DNA of 64,000 nt from Actinoplanes oblitus (GTDB lineage: Bacteria > Actinomycetota > Actinomycetes > Mycobacteriales > Micromonosporaceae): contig NZ_CP126980.1 in NCBI RefSeq assembly GCF_030252345.1, positions 7,827,501-7,891,500 of the forward strand, written 5' to 3'. Positions 1-9,049 of this stretch are shown piece after piece (position 1 is the stretch's first letter; the number at the start of each line of letters is the position of its first letter). Made by a program: the position numbers and the translations under genes. The notes under the pieces are model-generated. The model was not told the origin of the DNA. It searched no databases and worked only from the letters and a program-made list of their open reading frames with translations.

Positions 1-698
<698 letters not shown>

Positions 699-702
<4 letters not shown>

Positions 703-1529
703 GCGATTACCTGACTGTCAACCGCGCCAACTGGGACGAGCGGGCCGGGGCACACGCCGCATCAGCCGATTACGGCTTCGCCCGATTCGCCGCCGACCCG
801 GCGCACCTCAGCGACGTGGTCCGCTTCGACCTGCCGCTGCTCGGCGACGTGTCCGGGCGGCGAGCCGTGCACCTGCAGTGCCACATCGGCACCGACACGG
901 TCTCGCTGTCCCGGCTCGGCGCCCGGATGACCGGCCTGGACTTCTCCGGTGAGTCGCTGAAGCACGCCCGCCGCCTGGCCTCGCTCGCCGGCGCCGAGAT
1001 CGACTTCGTGCGGAGCGACGTCTACGCCGCCCGGGACGTGCTGGACGGCGAGTTCGACCTGGTCTTCACCGGGATCGGGGCGCTCGGCTGGCTGCCCGAC
1101 ATCAGGCGCTGGGCGCGGACGGTGGCGTCCCTGCTGGCTCCCGGCGGGCGGCTGTTCATCAGGGAGGGGCACCCGGTCCTGTGGGCGTGCGACTACGAGC
1201 GCACCGACGGGGTGATAGCGCTCGCCGAGCCGTACTTCGAGCAGGCCGAACCGCAGATCTACGACGAGGCGGGCACCTACGTCGACACCGATCACCGGTT
1301 CACCCACACGGTGACGCACGAGTGGAACCACGGGCTCGGCGAGATCGTCACCGCCGTACTGGAAGCGGGGTTGACCCTGACCGGGCTGGTCGAACATCGG
1401 AGCGTGCCGTGGAACGCGCTGCCCGGGCGGATGCGCCGGCTGGACAACGGCGAGTGGCAGCTGGCCGACCGGCCGGAGCGGCTGCCGCACACGTACACGC
1501 TGCAAGCCGTTCGTTTACCGAGCGCCTGA
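699..1529 (+). CDS. class I SAM-dependent methyltransferase
   Basis: A 276-residue methyltransferase of the Rossmann-fold type. The SAM-binding region reads HLQCHIGTDTVSLSRLGA, followed by the acidic strand end TGLDFS; a later GGRLFIREGHP corresponds to the post-II/III region. I chose GTG at 699 because it overlaps the upstream TGA and because the frame upstream only shadows the glucosidase gene. In a larger family of actinobacterial methyltransferases this type is often followed by an aromatic-rich substrate domain, here roughly residues 165-270. The methyl acceptor cannot be predicted. Coupling to a glucosidase suggests shared expression rather than a proven shared pathway. Confidence 0.85.
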
Positions 1530-1572
1530 ATCCGGGTACCTGCCGCGCATCCCCGATCTCAGGAGGCTCTCG

Positions 1573-1773
1573 ATGCGCATCGGTGGCGTCATCATCGTCA
1601 TCTGGCTGCTGATCGGCCTGTTCGCGGCCTTTCAGCGCGGTTACTTCAAGGACACCGGCGACGCGAGCTGCGCGAAGGCCGGCACCGTCATCGTCACCAC
1701 GGTCGCCGGGCCGCTGAACTACCTCGGCCTCAACCCGAAGATCACCTGCGACGTCCCGGAACCCAGCAAGTAG
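1573..1773 (+). CDS. small single-pass membrane protein
   Basis: A 66-residue protein with one N-terminal membrane segment (about residues 5-22, GVIIVIWLLIGLFAAF) and a short outer tail with two cysteines, one in DASCAK and one in ITCDV, that could pair. A good ribosome binding site (AGGAGG at 1561-1566) lies seven bases before ATG. Small proteins of this layout are common and conserved in actinobacteria, but I know no function. Its stop codon lies only four bases before the -35 box of the next gene's promoter, so any shared transcript would be incidental. Confidence 0.75.
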   Translation: MRIGGVIIVIWLLIGLFAAFQRGYFKDTGDASCAKAGTVIVTTVAGPLNYLGLNPKITCDVPEPSK

Positions 1774-1776
1774 GTC

Positions 1777-1807
1777 TTGAGCTGGAGCGCGCTCCAGGTC
1801 CTAGCGT
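1777..1807 (+). promoter_or_regulatory. MerR-type promoter with 19-bp spacer and 16-bp palindrome
   Basis: TTGAGC at 1777-1782 and TAGCGT at 1802-1807 are separated by 19 bases, the long spacer typical of MerR-family-activated promoters. The spacer region contains the perfect palindrome CTGGAGCGCGCTCCAG (1782-1797), just where a MerR dimer would bind and underwind DNA. The -10 box ends seven bases before the ATG of the aldo/keto reductase, so the transcript is predicted to be leaderless. The regulator is not in this window. Confidence 0.8.
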
Positions 1808-1814
1808 CGTCCTC

Positions 1815-2894
1815 ATGGAGATGAGGGACTTCGGCCGGCTCGGCCGGATCAGCGCACTGACCCTGGGCGGTGGCGGCATCGCCGGCGTCTGGGGCTCGAC
1901 CGACCGGCGCGAGGCGGTGGCCACCATCCACGCCGCCCTCGACGCCGGGATCACCATGCTCGACCTGGCGCCGTCCTACGGCGCCGACTTCGAGGCGGAG
2001 CGGGCGGCCGGCGCGGCCCTCCGCTCCGCCGGCACCGCCGGCTCGGACGTGATGATCACGTCGAAGGTCTCCCTGGAGGACGACGACGAGCGCGACTTCG
2101 CCGCCCGGATCCGCCGCGGCCTGGCCGCCAGCCTGGACCGGATCGGCCGCGACCACCTCGACCTCTTCCTGCTGCACACGCAGATCCGGGTGACCGGCCC
2201 GCACCCGCACTCGATCGGCCCGGACGGCTACCGCGAGGCGGCCGCCGAGTTCGAAAGGCTGCGCGAGGCCGGCCGGATCCGGGCCTGGGGCATCACCGCG
2301 GTCGGGCACCCGGATAGCGTGCTCGCCGCGTTCGACGGCAGCCTCGGGCCGGATGCCGCTCACGACGGCAGCCCGCGGCCGGATGCCGCTCACGACGGCA
2401 GCCCGCGGGCCGACGCCGCACTCGACGACGGCACGCGGGCCGAGGCCGCACTCGACGGCAGCCCGCGGCCGGATGCCGCGCAGATCGTGGTCAATCCGCT
2501 CGATTTCAACGGTGACCTGTGGTTCTTCCCCGGGGCACGGCCGCGCACCGACGACCTGATCCGCTGCGCCAACGAGAACGGGGTGCGGGTGATCGGCATC
2601 CGCGCGGTCGCGGCCGGGTCCCTGACCGCGAGTCTTGACCGTACGCTTCCGGCCGACCACCCCGCGGCAGTCGATTTCGTCCGGGCGGAGCCGTTCCGCG
2701 AACTCGCCGCGGAACTGGGCACCACGCCGTCGGCGCTGGCCCACCGTTACGCGCTCACCGCCGCCGGAGTGTCGACAGTGGTTCTCGGCGTGAAGAACCG
2801 CGCCGAGCTGGCCGAGTGCCTCGCGGCGGAGGCGGCCGGCCCGTTGTCGCAGGCCGAGATGGACGCCCTCGGAGCCCTGCGCTCCGCCCTGTGA
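1815..2894 (+). CDS. aldo/keto reductase with internal repeat insertion
   Basis: A 359-residue NADPH-dependent aldo/keto reductase of the TIM-barrel superfamily. The catalytic tetrad can be placed at Asp50, Tyr55 (LDLAPSYG), Lys84 (TSKVS) and His121 (FLLHT). The C-terminal cofactor region (GVSTVVLGVKN) is present. An unusual feature is a five-copy, ten-residue repeat at residues 174-223 (units like DGSPRPDAAH), inserted between AVGHPDSVLAAF and QIVVNPLDF, where other family members have a short loop. The reading frame and flanking barrel elements are intact, so the enzyme may still fold. The MerR-type promoter suggests induction by an aldehyde, oxidant or electrophile; the substrate is unknown. 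Confidence 0.9.
   Translation: MEMRDFGRLGRISALTLGGGGIAGVWGSTDRREAVATIHAALDAGITMLDLAPSYGADFEAERAAGAALRSAGTAGSDVMITSKVSLEDDDERDFAARIRRGLAASLDRIGRDHLDLFLLHTQIRVTGPHPHSIGPDGYREAAAEFERLREAGRIRAWGITAVGHPDSVLAAFDGSLGPDAAHDGSPRPDAAHDGSPRADAALDDGTRAEAALDGSPRPDAAQIVVNPLDFNGDLWFFPGARPRTDDLIRCANENGVRVIGIRAVAAGSLTASLDRTLPADHPAAVDFVRAEPFRELAAELGTTPSALAHRYALTAAGVSTVVLGVKNRAELAECLAAEAAGPLSQAEMDALGALRSAL
2334..2483. repeat. in-frame 30-bp tandem repeat (5 copies)
   Basis: Five imperfect 30-base units (core GACGGCAGCCCGCGGCCGGA) encode ten-residue repeats inside the aldo/keto reductase. The period is a multiple of three, so the frame is kept. Copies 2 and 3 share their first 22 bases, which points to recent slippage. 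Confidence 0.85.
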
Positions 2895-2896
2895 TC

Positions 2897-3050
2897 TCCG
2901 GTGACCCACCACCCGCCGGCCCGGCGCCCCGGGTGAGATCCGGTGACCCGGCACCCCCAGGCAAGGTCCGGTGACCCGGCACCCCCGGGCGGGGTCCGGT
3001 GACCCGGCGCCCGCCGGGCCGGCGCCCCGGGTGAGGTCCGGGTGCGAAGC
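2897..3050. repeat. intergenic tandem repeat with TCCGGTGACCC core
   Basis: TCCGGTGACCC recurs at 2897, 2939, 2967 and 2995, with a partial copy at 3037. The spacings are 42, 28, 28 and 42, all multiples of 14. The filler is CCCGGCRCCCCC-like. It lies between the convergent aldo/keto reductase and cupin genes and fills the whole gap; no gene is visible in it. Confidence 0.8.
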
Positions 3051-3073
3051 GCACCCGGCCTCCCACGCACGGT

Positions 3074-3448
3074 TCAGTTCACCCAGGGCGGGCTGATCGT
3101 CGAGCCGTCCGGCAACGTCGCCTTCAGCCCGACGCTGGTGGTCACCCACACCTCCGCGCCGTCGGCGCCCGGGTTGTCGATGCCGAACTCGGCCCCGGCC
3201 GGCACCAGCAGCACGTCCCCGGCGGTGAGCTCCTCGACCACCCCGTCCAGGAACACCCGGACCCGGCCGGCGAGCACCAGGAACACCTCCTCCCGATCGA
3301 TCCGGTGCCGGACGCCCGCCGTCCCGCCGGCGATCTCCAGCCGCCACGCGCAGAGTTCCGCGCTGCCGGTGGACGGAGCGACGTAGGAGTTGAAGACCGA
3401 ACCGTGCAGGCGGTGCACGACCGCCTCGTTCCGACGATGGATCGCCAT
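3074..3448 (-). CDS. cupin-domain protein
   Basis: A 124-residue single-domain cupin. The first cupin motif appears around RHRIDREEVFLVLAGRV (about residues 47-63) and the second around GDVLLVPAGAEFGIDN (about 78-93). The usual metal ligands of motif 1 are partly present (His, Glu, Glu); motif 2 has FGIDN where many enzymes have a His, so metal binding is uncertain. The ATG is preceded by GGAGGAG. It is divergent from a MarR regulator, and its translation start is 15 bases from a perfect palindrome, so it is probably the main target of that repressor. Possible roles are small-molecule binding or dioxygenase/isomerase chemistry. Confidence 0.85.
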   Translation of the reverse strand: MAIHRRNEAVVHRLHGSVFNSYVAPSTGSAELCAWRLEIAGGTAGVRHRIDREEVFLVLAGRVRVFLDGVVEELTAGDVLLVPAGAEFGIDNPGADGAEVWVTTSVGLKATLPDGSTISPPWVN

Positions 3449-3462
3449 CTCTCCTCCAGTGT

Positions 3463-3504
3463 TATTTGGTCAAGCTGCTTGACCAAATAGTCAACCAGCT
3501 TGAC
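3463..3504. promoter_or_regulatory. MarR operator: perfect 13-bp inverted repeat plus second half-sites
   Basis: Arms TATTTGGTCAAGC (3463-3475) and GCTTGACCAAATA (3477-3489) form a perfect inverted repeat around one central base. A second, shorter site GTCAA-N5-TTGAC follows at 3490-3504, and another GTCAA half-site at 3511-3515. The array fills the 76-bp gap between the divergent cupin and MarR genes, fitting a repressor that controls both directions. Binding by the adjacent MarR protein is inference. Confidence 0.82.
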
Positions 3505-3521
3505 CGTCATGTCAAACTCTT

Positions 3522-3968
3522 TTGGTGCGACGTGATCTCCTGGACCTGCCGGTGCTGCTGCTCGGAGCCGCATCCGCGCTGGTCGACGCCATCGACGCGG
3601 GTGTTCGCGCCCGCGGTTTCGCCGACCTGCGCCCGGCGCACGGCTTCGCCTTCGTCCGCCTGGCCCCGGACGGCGCGACAGTCGTCGAACTCGCCGAGCA
3701 CCTGGGAGTGACCAAGCAGGCGGCCAGTCAGATGGCCGACGAGCTGGTCCGCAAGGGTTACGTGGAGCGCCGCCCGCACCCGGTGGACGCCCGCGCCCGC
3801 CTGCTCACACTCACCGACCGCGGCTGGGCCTGCACCCGGGCCGCCGACGCCGCCGCCGAGGAGGCGTTACGCCCGTGGGCCGACGCCATCGGCCCGGAGA
3901 ATCTCGCCACCGTCCGCGCGAGCCTGTCCCGCCTCGTCGTCCCCGGCCGCATCCGCCCCACCTGGTGA
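3522..3968 (+). CDS. MarR-family transcriptional regulator
   Basis: A 148-residue winged-helix regulator. The helix-turn-helix reads ATVVELAEHLGVTKQAAS followed by the recognition helix QMADELVRKGYVERR, and the wing is formed by HPVDARARLLTLTDRG, the classic MarR DARARLL hairpin. The start is TTG at 3522 or GTG at 3525; no clear ribosome binding site precedes either, so the message may be leaderless. It is divergent from the cupin gene across a perfect palindrome, which suggests autoregulation. The ligand is unknown; MarR proteins usually respond to phenolic or oxidising compounds. Confidence 0.9.
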   Translation: MVRRDLLDLPVLLLGAASALVDAIDAGVRARGFADLRPAHGFAFVRLAPDGATVVELAEHLGVTKQAASQMADELVRKGYVERRPHPVDARARLLTLTDRGWACTRAADAAAEEALRPWADAIGPENLATVRASLSRLVVPGRIRPTW

Positions 3969-4325
3969 CGGGCGGACTCGCCTCTCCGGCGGGCCGTCCG
4001 CCACCCGACGGCCCGCCGCCGAGCGCAGGCTTCCCGAACAGCCGCCCCACAACCCTACGGCCCCACCGCCACCTGATGACCGCCGAGCGCCGCCTTCCCC
4101 GGCCCGCCATCCCACGTCGAGAACGGCTCGGCGCCGGCCCGCCATCCCACGACGAGAACGGCCCGACGCCGGCTCGTGTCCGCCAAACACGAAACGGCCC
4201 GCCGGAAGGCAGGCCGTTCTCGCGGGATCACGGCACTCCCCGAGCGCCGCCCCCAGCCCGCGCGAGGCGCGGACCGTGCGCCCGGCGTACCGGAAACGGG
4301 GTGAGCGTGCGCCGGAGCGGATCCG
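3969..4325. other. gene-free stretch with a 35-bp direct repeat
   Basis: No gene is evident in these 357 bases. It contains two tandem 35-base units at 4101-4135 and 4136-4170 (core CCCGCCATCCCACG), the topoisomerase IV terminator at 4193-4218 and one copy of a dispersed element, GCGTACCGGAAA, at 4285-4296. Confidence 0.7.
4193..4218 (-). terminator. rho-independent terminator of parE-parC
   Basis: Read on the minus strand, AACGGCCTGCC and GGCGGGCCGTT pair over 11 bp with one G-U around a TTCC loop, then TTTCGTGTTT follows. The orientation and position, about 110 bases beyond the parC stop, fit termination of the topoisomerase operon. Confidence 0.75.
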
Positions 4326-6845
4326 TCAGTCGCGTTCGATGTGGTGCCCGATGAGCTGCGGCCCCATGATCACCGCAGCGCCGGACCCGTCCCGGCGCGC
4401 GTCCGGCTCGGGCAGCTCGACCGGGTCCCCGGTGCTGGTCGCCCCCACCGGCCGCGGCCCCACCCAGGCCACCACCAGCTCCGTCTCGCCCTTGAGGAAG
4501 CGCTGCACCCGGACCCCGCCGGTGGCCCGGCCCTTCGCCGGGTACGACGCGAACGGCGACACCTTCACCTGCGTGCCGGTCGACGTCACCACCATCGGCT
4601 CCCCGTGCGAGGTGTCCGACGTGGCGACCGCCTGGAACGAGACGACAGTGGCCCCGGCCGCCAGGTTGACGCCGGCCATGCCTCCACCCTTGAGCCCCTG
4701 CGGCCGCACCAGTTTGGCCGGGAACCGCAGCAGGTTCGCGTCCGAGGTGACGAAGACCAGCGACTCGGCCCCGTCGGTGAGCCAGGTCGCCTGGAGCACC
4801 TCGTCACCCTCTTTCAGGGTGATCACCTCGAACTCGTCGGACCGCACCGGCCACTCCGGCGCGCACACTTTCACCACGCCCTGCCGGGTGCCCATCGCGA
4901 TGCCCGGCGAGTCGCCGGCGGCCAGCGGCGCGAGACCGACGACCTGCTCGCCTTTCTCCAGCGGGACCAGCTCGGAGGCGGACATCCCGCCGCGCAGCGA
5001 CACCGTGCCGGACTGCTCGGGCAGCACCGGCAGCGGCAGCACGTCGGTCTTGAACGCCCGCCCCCGGTTGGTGACCAGCAGGATCCGGCCGCGCGCGGTG
5101 GCGTGGATGATCGCGCGGACCGCGTCGTGCTTGACCCGGCCGCTGCGCTTGCGCCCCTCGGCCGCCTCCTCGCTCTCGGCGGCGGTCCGGGCGATCAGCC
5201 CGGTGGCGGAGAGGATGATCTGGCACGGGTCGTCGGCCACCTCGAGCGGCCCGGCCGGCACCGACGCGGCGAGCACCTCCTTGAGGTCGCCGTCGATCAG
5301 CGTGGTGTGCCGCGGCCGCCCGAACTCCTTGGCCACCTCGGCCAGCTCGTCCGAGACGACCTTTTTCAGTACGGCCTCGTCGTCCAGGATCCGGCTCAGC
5401 TCGGCGATCTCGGCGCGCAGCCGCTCCTGCTCGGTCTCCAGCTCGATCCGGTCGAACCGGGTGAGCCGCCGCAGCGGGGTGTCCAGGATGTACGTCGCCT
5501 GGATGTCGCTGAGCCCGAACTCGCTCATCAGCGAGGCCTTGGCCGCCGCCGCGTCGTCGCTGGCCCGGATGATCGCGACCACCCGGTCGATGTCGATCAG
5601 CGCGATCAGCAGGCCGTCGACCAGGTGCAGCCGGTCCTCCCGCTTGGTCCGCCGGTACGTCGTCCGCCGCGTCACCACCTCGTAGCGATGCTGGACGAAC
5701 ACCTCCAGCAGCGCCTTGAGCCCGAGCGTCCGCGGCTGCCCGTCGACCAGCACCAGGTTGTTGATGCCGAACGAGCTCTCCAGCGGGGTCAGCCGGTAGA
5801 GGTCGGCCAGCAGCGCCTGCGGGTTGACCCCGACCTTGCACTCGATCACCAGGCGGGTGCCGTGCTCGCGGTCGGTCAGGTCCTTGACGTCGGCGATGCC
5901 CTGCAGCCGGGCCGCCTGCCGCTGCCCGCGCCGCGGACCGGAAGTGATCAGCTTGCCCTTCACCTCGTCGGTGATCGCCTCGATGATTTTCTCGGTGCCG
6001 ACGCCGAACGGCAGCTCGGTGATGGTGATGGCCTGCCGGCCCCGGCCGCCCTCCAGCAGCCCGGTCTGCGCCCGGGCCCGGATCCGGACCACGCCCCGGC
6101 CGGTCTCGTACGCCCGGCGCACCTCGTCGAGGCCGAGCAGCTGCCCACCGGTGGGCAGGTCGGGGCCGGGCACGAAGCGCATCAGCGCGTCGAGGTCGGC
6201 CTCCGGGTGGGTGATCAGGTGCCGGGCGGCCGCGACCACCTCGCCCAGGTTGTGCGGGATCATGTTGGTCGCCATCCCGACCGCGATCCCGGACGTGCCG
6301 TTGACCAGCAGGTTCGGGAAGGCCGCCGGGAGCACCTTGGGCTCGGACTCGGAGCCGTCATAGGTCGGCTTGAAGTCGACGGTGCCCTCGCCCAGCTCGC
6401 CGACCAGCAGCATCGCCTCGCGGGACATCCGCGCCTCGGTGTACCGCGCGGCGGCCGGGCCGTCGTCGGGCGAGCCGAAGTTGCCGTGGCCGTCGATCAG
6501 CGGCGTGTTCAGCGAGAAGTCCTGGGCGAGCCGGACCAGCGCGTCGTAGATCGCCACGTCGCCGTGCGGGTGGTACTTACCCATCACGTCACCGACCACG
6601 CGGGCCGACTTCACGTACGCCCGATCGGGGCGGTGCCCCTGCTCGGACATCGACCAGAGGATCCGCCGGTGCACCGGCTTGAGCCCGTCACGGGCGTCCG
6701 GCAGGGCCCGGGAGTGGATGACCGAGTAGGCGTACTCCAGGTAGGAGTCCTCCACCTCGGTGGTGAGCGGATTGTCGATGACCCGGGCGCCCGCCTGGTC
6801 GAATGCGGACAGGTCGACGCGGTTCTCGCTCTTGCGGCGTGCCAC
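4326..6845 (-). CDS. parC: DNA topoisomerase IV subunit A
   Basis: An 839-residue type IIA topoisomerase subunit that breaks and rejoins DNA to unlink daughter chromosomes. The active-site tyrosine is Tyr135 in AAARYTEARM, with Arg134 before it. The quinolone-resistance region reads YHPHGDVAIYD; the position of E. coli GyrA Ser83 is Val97, while Asp101 matches Asp87. The C-terminal half forms the beta-pinwheel region, and I see no GyrA-box (QRRGGKG-like), which favours ParC over GyrA. GTG start, with TGAGGGG upstream that overlaps the parE stop. Paired with parE 14 bases upstream, unlike a gyrB-gyrA locus beside dnaA/recF. It acts as a ParC2ParE2 heterotetramer in the cytoplasm. Confidence 0.93.
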   Translation of the reverse strand: MARRKSENRVDLSAFDQAGARVIDNPLTTEVEDSYLEYAYSVIHSRALPDARDGLKPVHRRILWSMSEQGHRPDRAYVKSARVVGDVMGKYHPHGDVAIYDALVRLAQDFSLNTPLIDGHGNFGSPDDGPAAARYTEARMSREAMLLVGELGEGTVDFKPTYDGSESEPKVLPAAFPNLLVNGTSGIAVGMATNMIPHNLGEVVAAARHLITHPEADLDALMRFVPGPDLPTGGQLLGLDEVRRAYETGRGVVRIRARAQTGLLEGGRGRQAITITELPFGVGTEKIIEAITDEVKGKLITSGPRRGQRQAARLQGIADVKDLTDREHGTRLVIECKVGVNPQALLADLYRLTPLESSFGINNLVLVDGQPRTLGLKALLEVFVQHRYEVVTRRTTYRRTKREDRLHLVDGLLIALIDIDRVVAIIRASDDAAAAKASLMSEFGLSDIQATYILDTPLRRLTRFDRIELETEQERLRAEIAELSRILDDEAVLKKVVSDELAEVAKEFGRPRHTTLIDGDLKEVLAASVPAGPLEVADDPCQIILSATGLIARTAAESEEAAEGRKRSGRVKHDAVRAIIHATARGRILLVTNRGRAFKTDVLPLPVLPEQSGTVSLRGGMSASELVPLEKGEQVVGLAPLAAGDSPGIAMGTRQGVVKVCAPEWPVRSDEFEVITLKEGDEVLQATWLTDGAESLVFVTSDANLLRFPAKLVRPQGLKGGGMAGVNLAAGATVVSFQAVATSDTSHGEPMVVTSTGTQVKVSPFASYPAKGRATGGVRVQRFLKGETELVVAWVGPRPVGATSTGDPVELPEPDARRDGSGAAVIMGPQLIGHHIERD

Positions 6846-6859
6846 TTCTCAACAACCCC

Positions 6860-8980
6860 TCAGGCGTCGATCGTCTCTTGGTCGATCCGGCCGGCTGCCT
6901 CGATCAACCAGTTCTTCCGCGGTTCGACCCGCTCGCCCATCAACAGCTCGAGCGTCGCCTCGGCGCGCTCGGCGTCATCCAGCGTGATCCGCCGGACGGT
7001 CCGGGTGGCGGGGTTCATCGTGGTGTCCCACAGCTCGTCGGCGTCCATCTCGCCGAGACCCTTGAACCGGCTCACCGGGGCCAGCGTCTTGCCGGCTTTC
7101 TGCAGCCGGCTGAGGGTCGCCTCCATCTCCTGCTGGGTGTAGGTGAAGAAGGTCTCCGGGTTGCGGCCCTTGGTGGTCATCTTGTGCAGCGGCGGCATCG
7201 CGGCGAACAGCCGGCCCTCCTCGATCACCGGGCGCATGTACTTGGCGAACAGCGTGATCAGCAGGGTCCGGATGTGCGATCCGTCGACGTCGGCGTCGGC
7301 CATCAGCATGACCCGGCCGTACCGCATCGAGCCGATGTCGAAGGTGCGGCCCGAGCCGGCGCCGAGCACCTGCACGATCGCCGAGCACTCGGCGTTGTCC
7401 AGAACCTGCTGGAGGCTGGCCTTCTGGACGTTGAGGATCTTGCCACGGATCGGCAGCAGCGCCTGATATTCCGAGGAGCGGGCCATCCGGGCGGTGCCGA
7501 GCGCGCTGTCCCCCTCGACGATGTAGAGCTCGCTGCGGGCGATGCCGGTGGTGCGGCAGTCGACCAGCTTGGGCGGCATCGAGGCGCCCTCGAGGGCGGT
7601 CTTGCGGCGGGCCGCGTCCTTCTGCTGTTTCTGGGTCAGCCGCACCCGGGCCGCGTCCACGACTTTCTGCAGGACGGTGCGCGCCTCGGTCTTGGTGCGC
7701 CGGTCCTCCATCCAGCCCTTGAGGTAGGCCTCGACCAGGGTCTGCATCACCCGGGTGATGCCCGCCGTGGAGAGCTCGTCCTTGGTCTGCGAGGTGAACT
7801 GCGGCTCCGGGACGCGCACGTGGATGACCGCCGTCATGCCCTCCAGGAAGTCGTCCAGGACGGGCGGCTCCTCCTTGGGCTTGAGCAGGCCGCGAGCGTT
7901 GCGGATGGCGTCGGTGAGCGCACGGGTCAGGGCCCGCTCGAAGCCCTTGCGGTGGGTGCCGCCGTGCACGTTGCGGATGGTGTTGGTGAAGCACTCGACG
8001 GAACGCTCGTAACCGGTGCCCCAGCGGAACGCCACCTCGACCTGGGCGTGCCGGACGACGTTGGACTGCATGACGCCGTTGGCGTCGGCGGCGTTCTCCT
8101 TGTAGGTCCCCTCGCCGGTGACCACCAGGATCCCGGAGACCGGCTTGTCGGCGGGCGGGGTGAGGAACTCCACCATGTCCATCAGGCCGTTGGGGTAGTG
8201 GAACGCCTCGGTGGCCGGCTCCTCGGCGGTCGCGTCGAAGAGCGTGTACTGCACGCCGGGGACCAGGAACGCGGTGTTGCGCAGCTTGGTGCGGACCGCA
8301 TCGACGTCCAGCCGGGCGCCGGTCTCGAAATACCGCGCGTCGTACCAGTACCGGATCGAGGTGCCGCTGGGCTCGCCGCGTTTCATCCGGCGGGCGACCC
8401 GCAGGCCGGGCGCCGCGGTGAACGGCGCGTCCGGCCCGGGGCCGTCGAAGACGCCGGGCACGCCACGCTGGAAGGAGATCTCGTGCACCTTGCCGTCCCG
8501 CTTGACCGTGACGTCGAAGCGCAGCGACAGGGCGTTGACGGCGGAGGCGCCGACGCCGTGCAGGCCACCGGAGGCCTTGTAACCGGAGCCGCCGAACTTG
8601 CCGCCGGCGTGCAGCCGGGTGAGCACCAGCTCGACGCCGCTCAGGCCGCTCTTGGCGTGCACATCGGTCGGGATGCCCCGGCCGTCGTCGTCGACCTGGA
8701 CCGAGCCGTCGCTGTGCAGCGTGACGGCGATCCGGGTGGCGTGCCCGCCGACACCCTCGTCGGTGCAGTTGTCGATGATCTCGTTGGCCAGGTGGTTGAT
8801 GCCCCGGCTGTCGGTGGACCCGATGTACATGCCTGGGCGTTTCCGGACAGCGTCCAGACCCTCCAGGTGCGTGAGGTCGGCAGCCCCGTACAAGGTCTCT
8901 GGCTGTGCGGTCACGAGGCGGCACTCCCGGTCGGCCAAGGTGGTCAAGGACGGCGCGAGCCTACCCGGAGCCTCCGACAC
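6860..8980 (-). CDS. parE: DNA topoisomerase IV subunit B
   Basis: A 706-residue ATPase subunit of topoisomerase IV. The GHKL ATP site shows EIIDNCTDEG, DDDGRGIP and GGLHGVGASAVNAL. The TOPRIM domain has YIVEGDSALGTA and the metal motif DADVDGSH; the EGDSALGTA form, rather than EGDSAGGSA of GyrB, matches actinobacterial ParE as I recall it. The C-terminal RFKGLGEM element is present. The annotated start is GTG at 8980. A second GTG at 8914 (residue 23) has GGGAG upstream and would begin nearer the conserved region, so the first 22 residues are uncertain. It is the first gene of the parE-parC operon. Confidence 0.93.
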   Translation of the reverse strand: MSEAPGRLAPSLTTLADRECRLVTAQPETLYGAADLTHLEGLDAVRKRPGMYIGSTDSRGINHLANEIIDNCTDEGVGGHATRIAVTLHSDGSVQVDDDGRGIPTDVHAKSGLSGVELVLTRLHAGGKFGGSGYKASGGLHGVGASAVNALSLRFDVTVKRDGKVHEISFQRGVPGVFDGPGPDAPFTAAPGLRVARRMKRGEPSGTSIRYWYDARYFETGARLDVDAVRTKLRNTAFLVPGVQYTLFDATAEEPATEAFHYPNGLMDMVEFLTPPADKPVSGILVVTGEGTYKENAADANGVMQSNVVRHAQVEVAFRWGTGYERSVECFTNTIRNVHGGTHRKGFERALTRALTDAIRNARGLLKPKEEPPVLDDFLEGMTAVIHVRVPEPQFTSQTKDELSTAGITRVMQTLVEAYLKGWMEDRRTKTEARTVLQKVVDAARVRLTQKQQKDAARRKTALEGASMPPKLVDCRTTGIARSELYIVEGDSALGTARMARSSEYQALLPIRGKILNVQKASLQQVLDNAECSAIVQVLGAGSGRTFDIGSMRYGRVMLMADADVDGSHIRTLLITLFAKYMRPVIEEGRLFAAMPPLHKMTTKGRNPETFFTYTQQEMEATLSRLQKAGKTLAPVSRFKGLGEMDADELWDTTMNPATRTVRRITLDDAERAEATLELLMGERVEPRKNWLIEAAGRIDQETIDA

Positions 8981-9049
8981 TTCTGCCCCAGGCGAGCCAG
9001 GTCCTGACTCCTGAGCCTGAAAAATCGGGGGAAAAGGCTACAAAAAACG

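Noticed and set aside
4341..7142. 933-codon open frame on the plus strand
   Set aside because: It lies antisense to parC/parE, has Arg/Pro/His/Gln-rich low-complexity content and arises from the GC-rich third positions of the real genes.
6803..9007. 734-codon open frame on the plus strand
   Set aside because: Antisense to parE, no recognisable domain, while the minus strand shows all GHKL and TOPRIM motifs.
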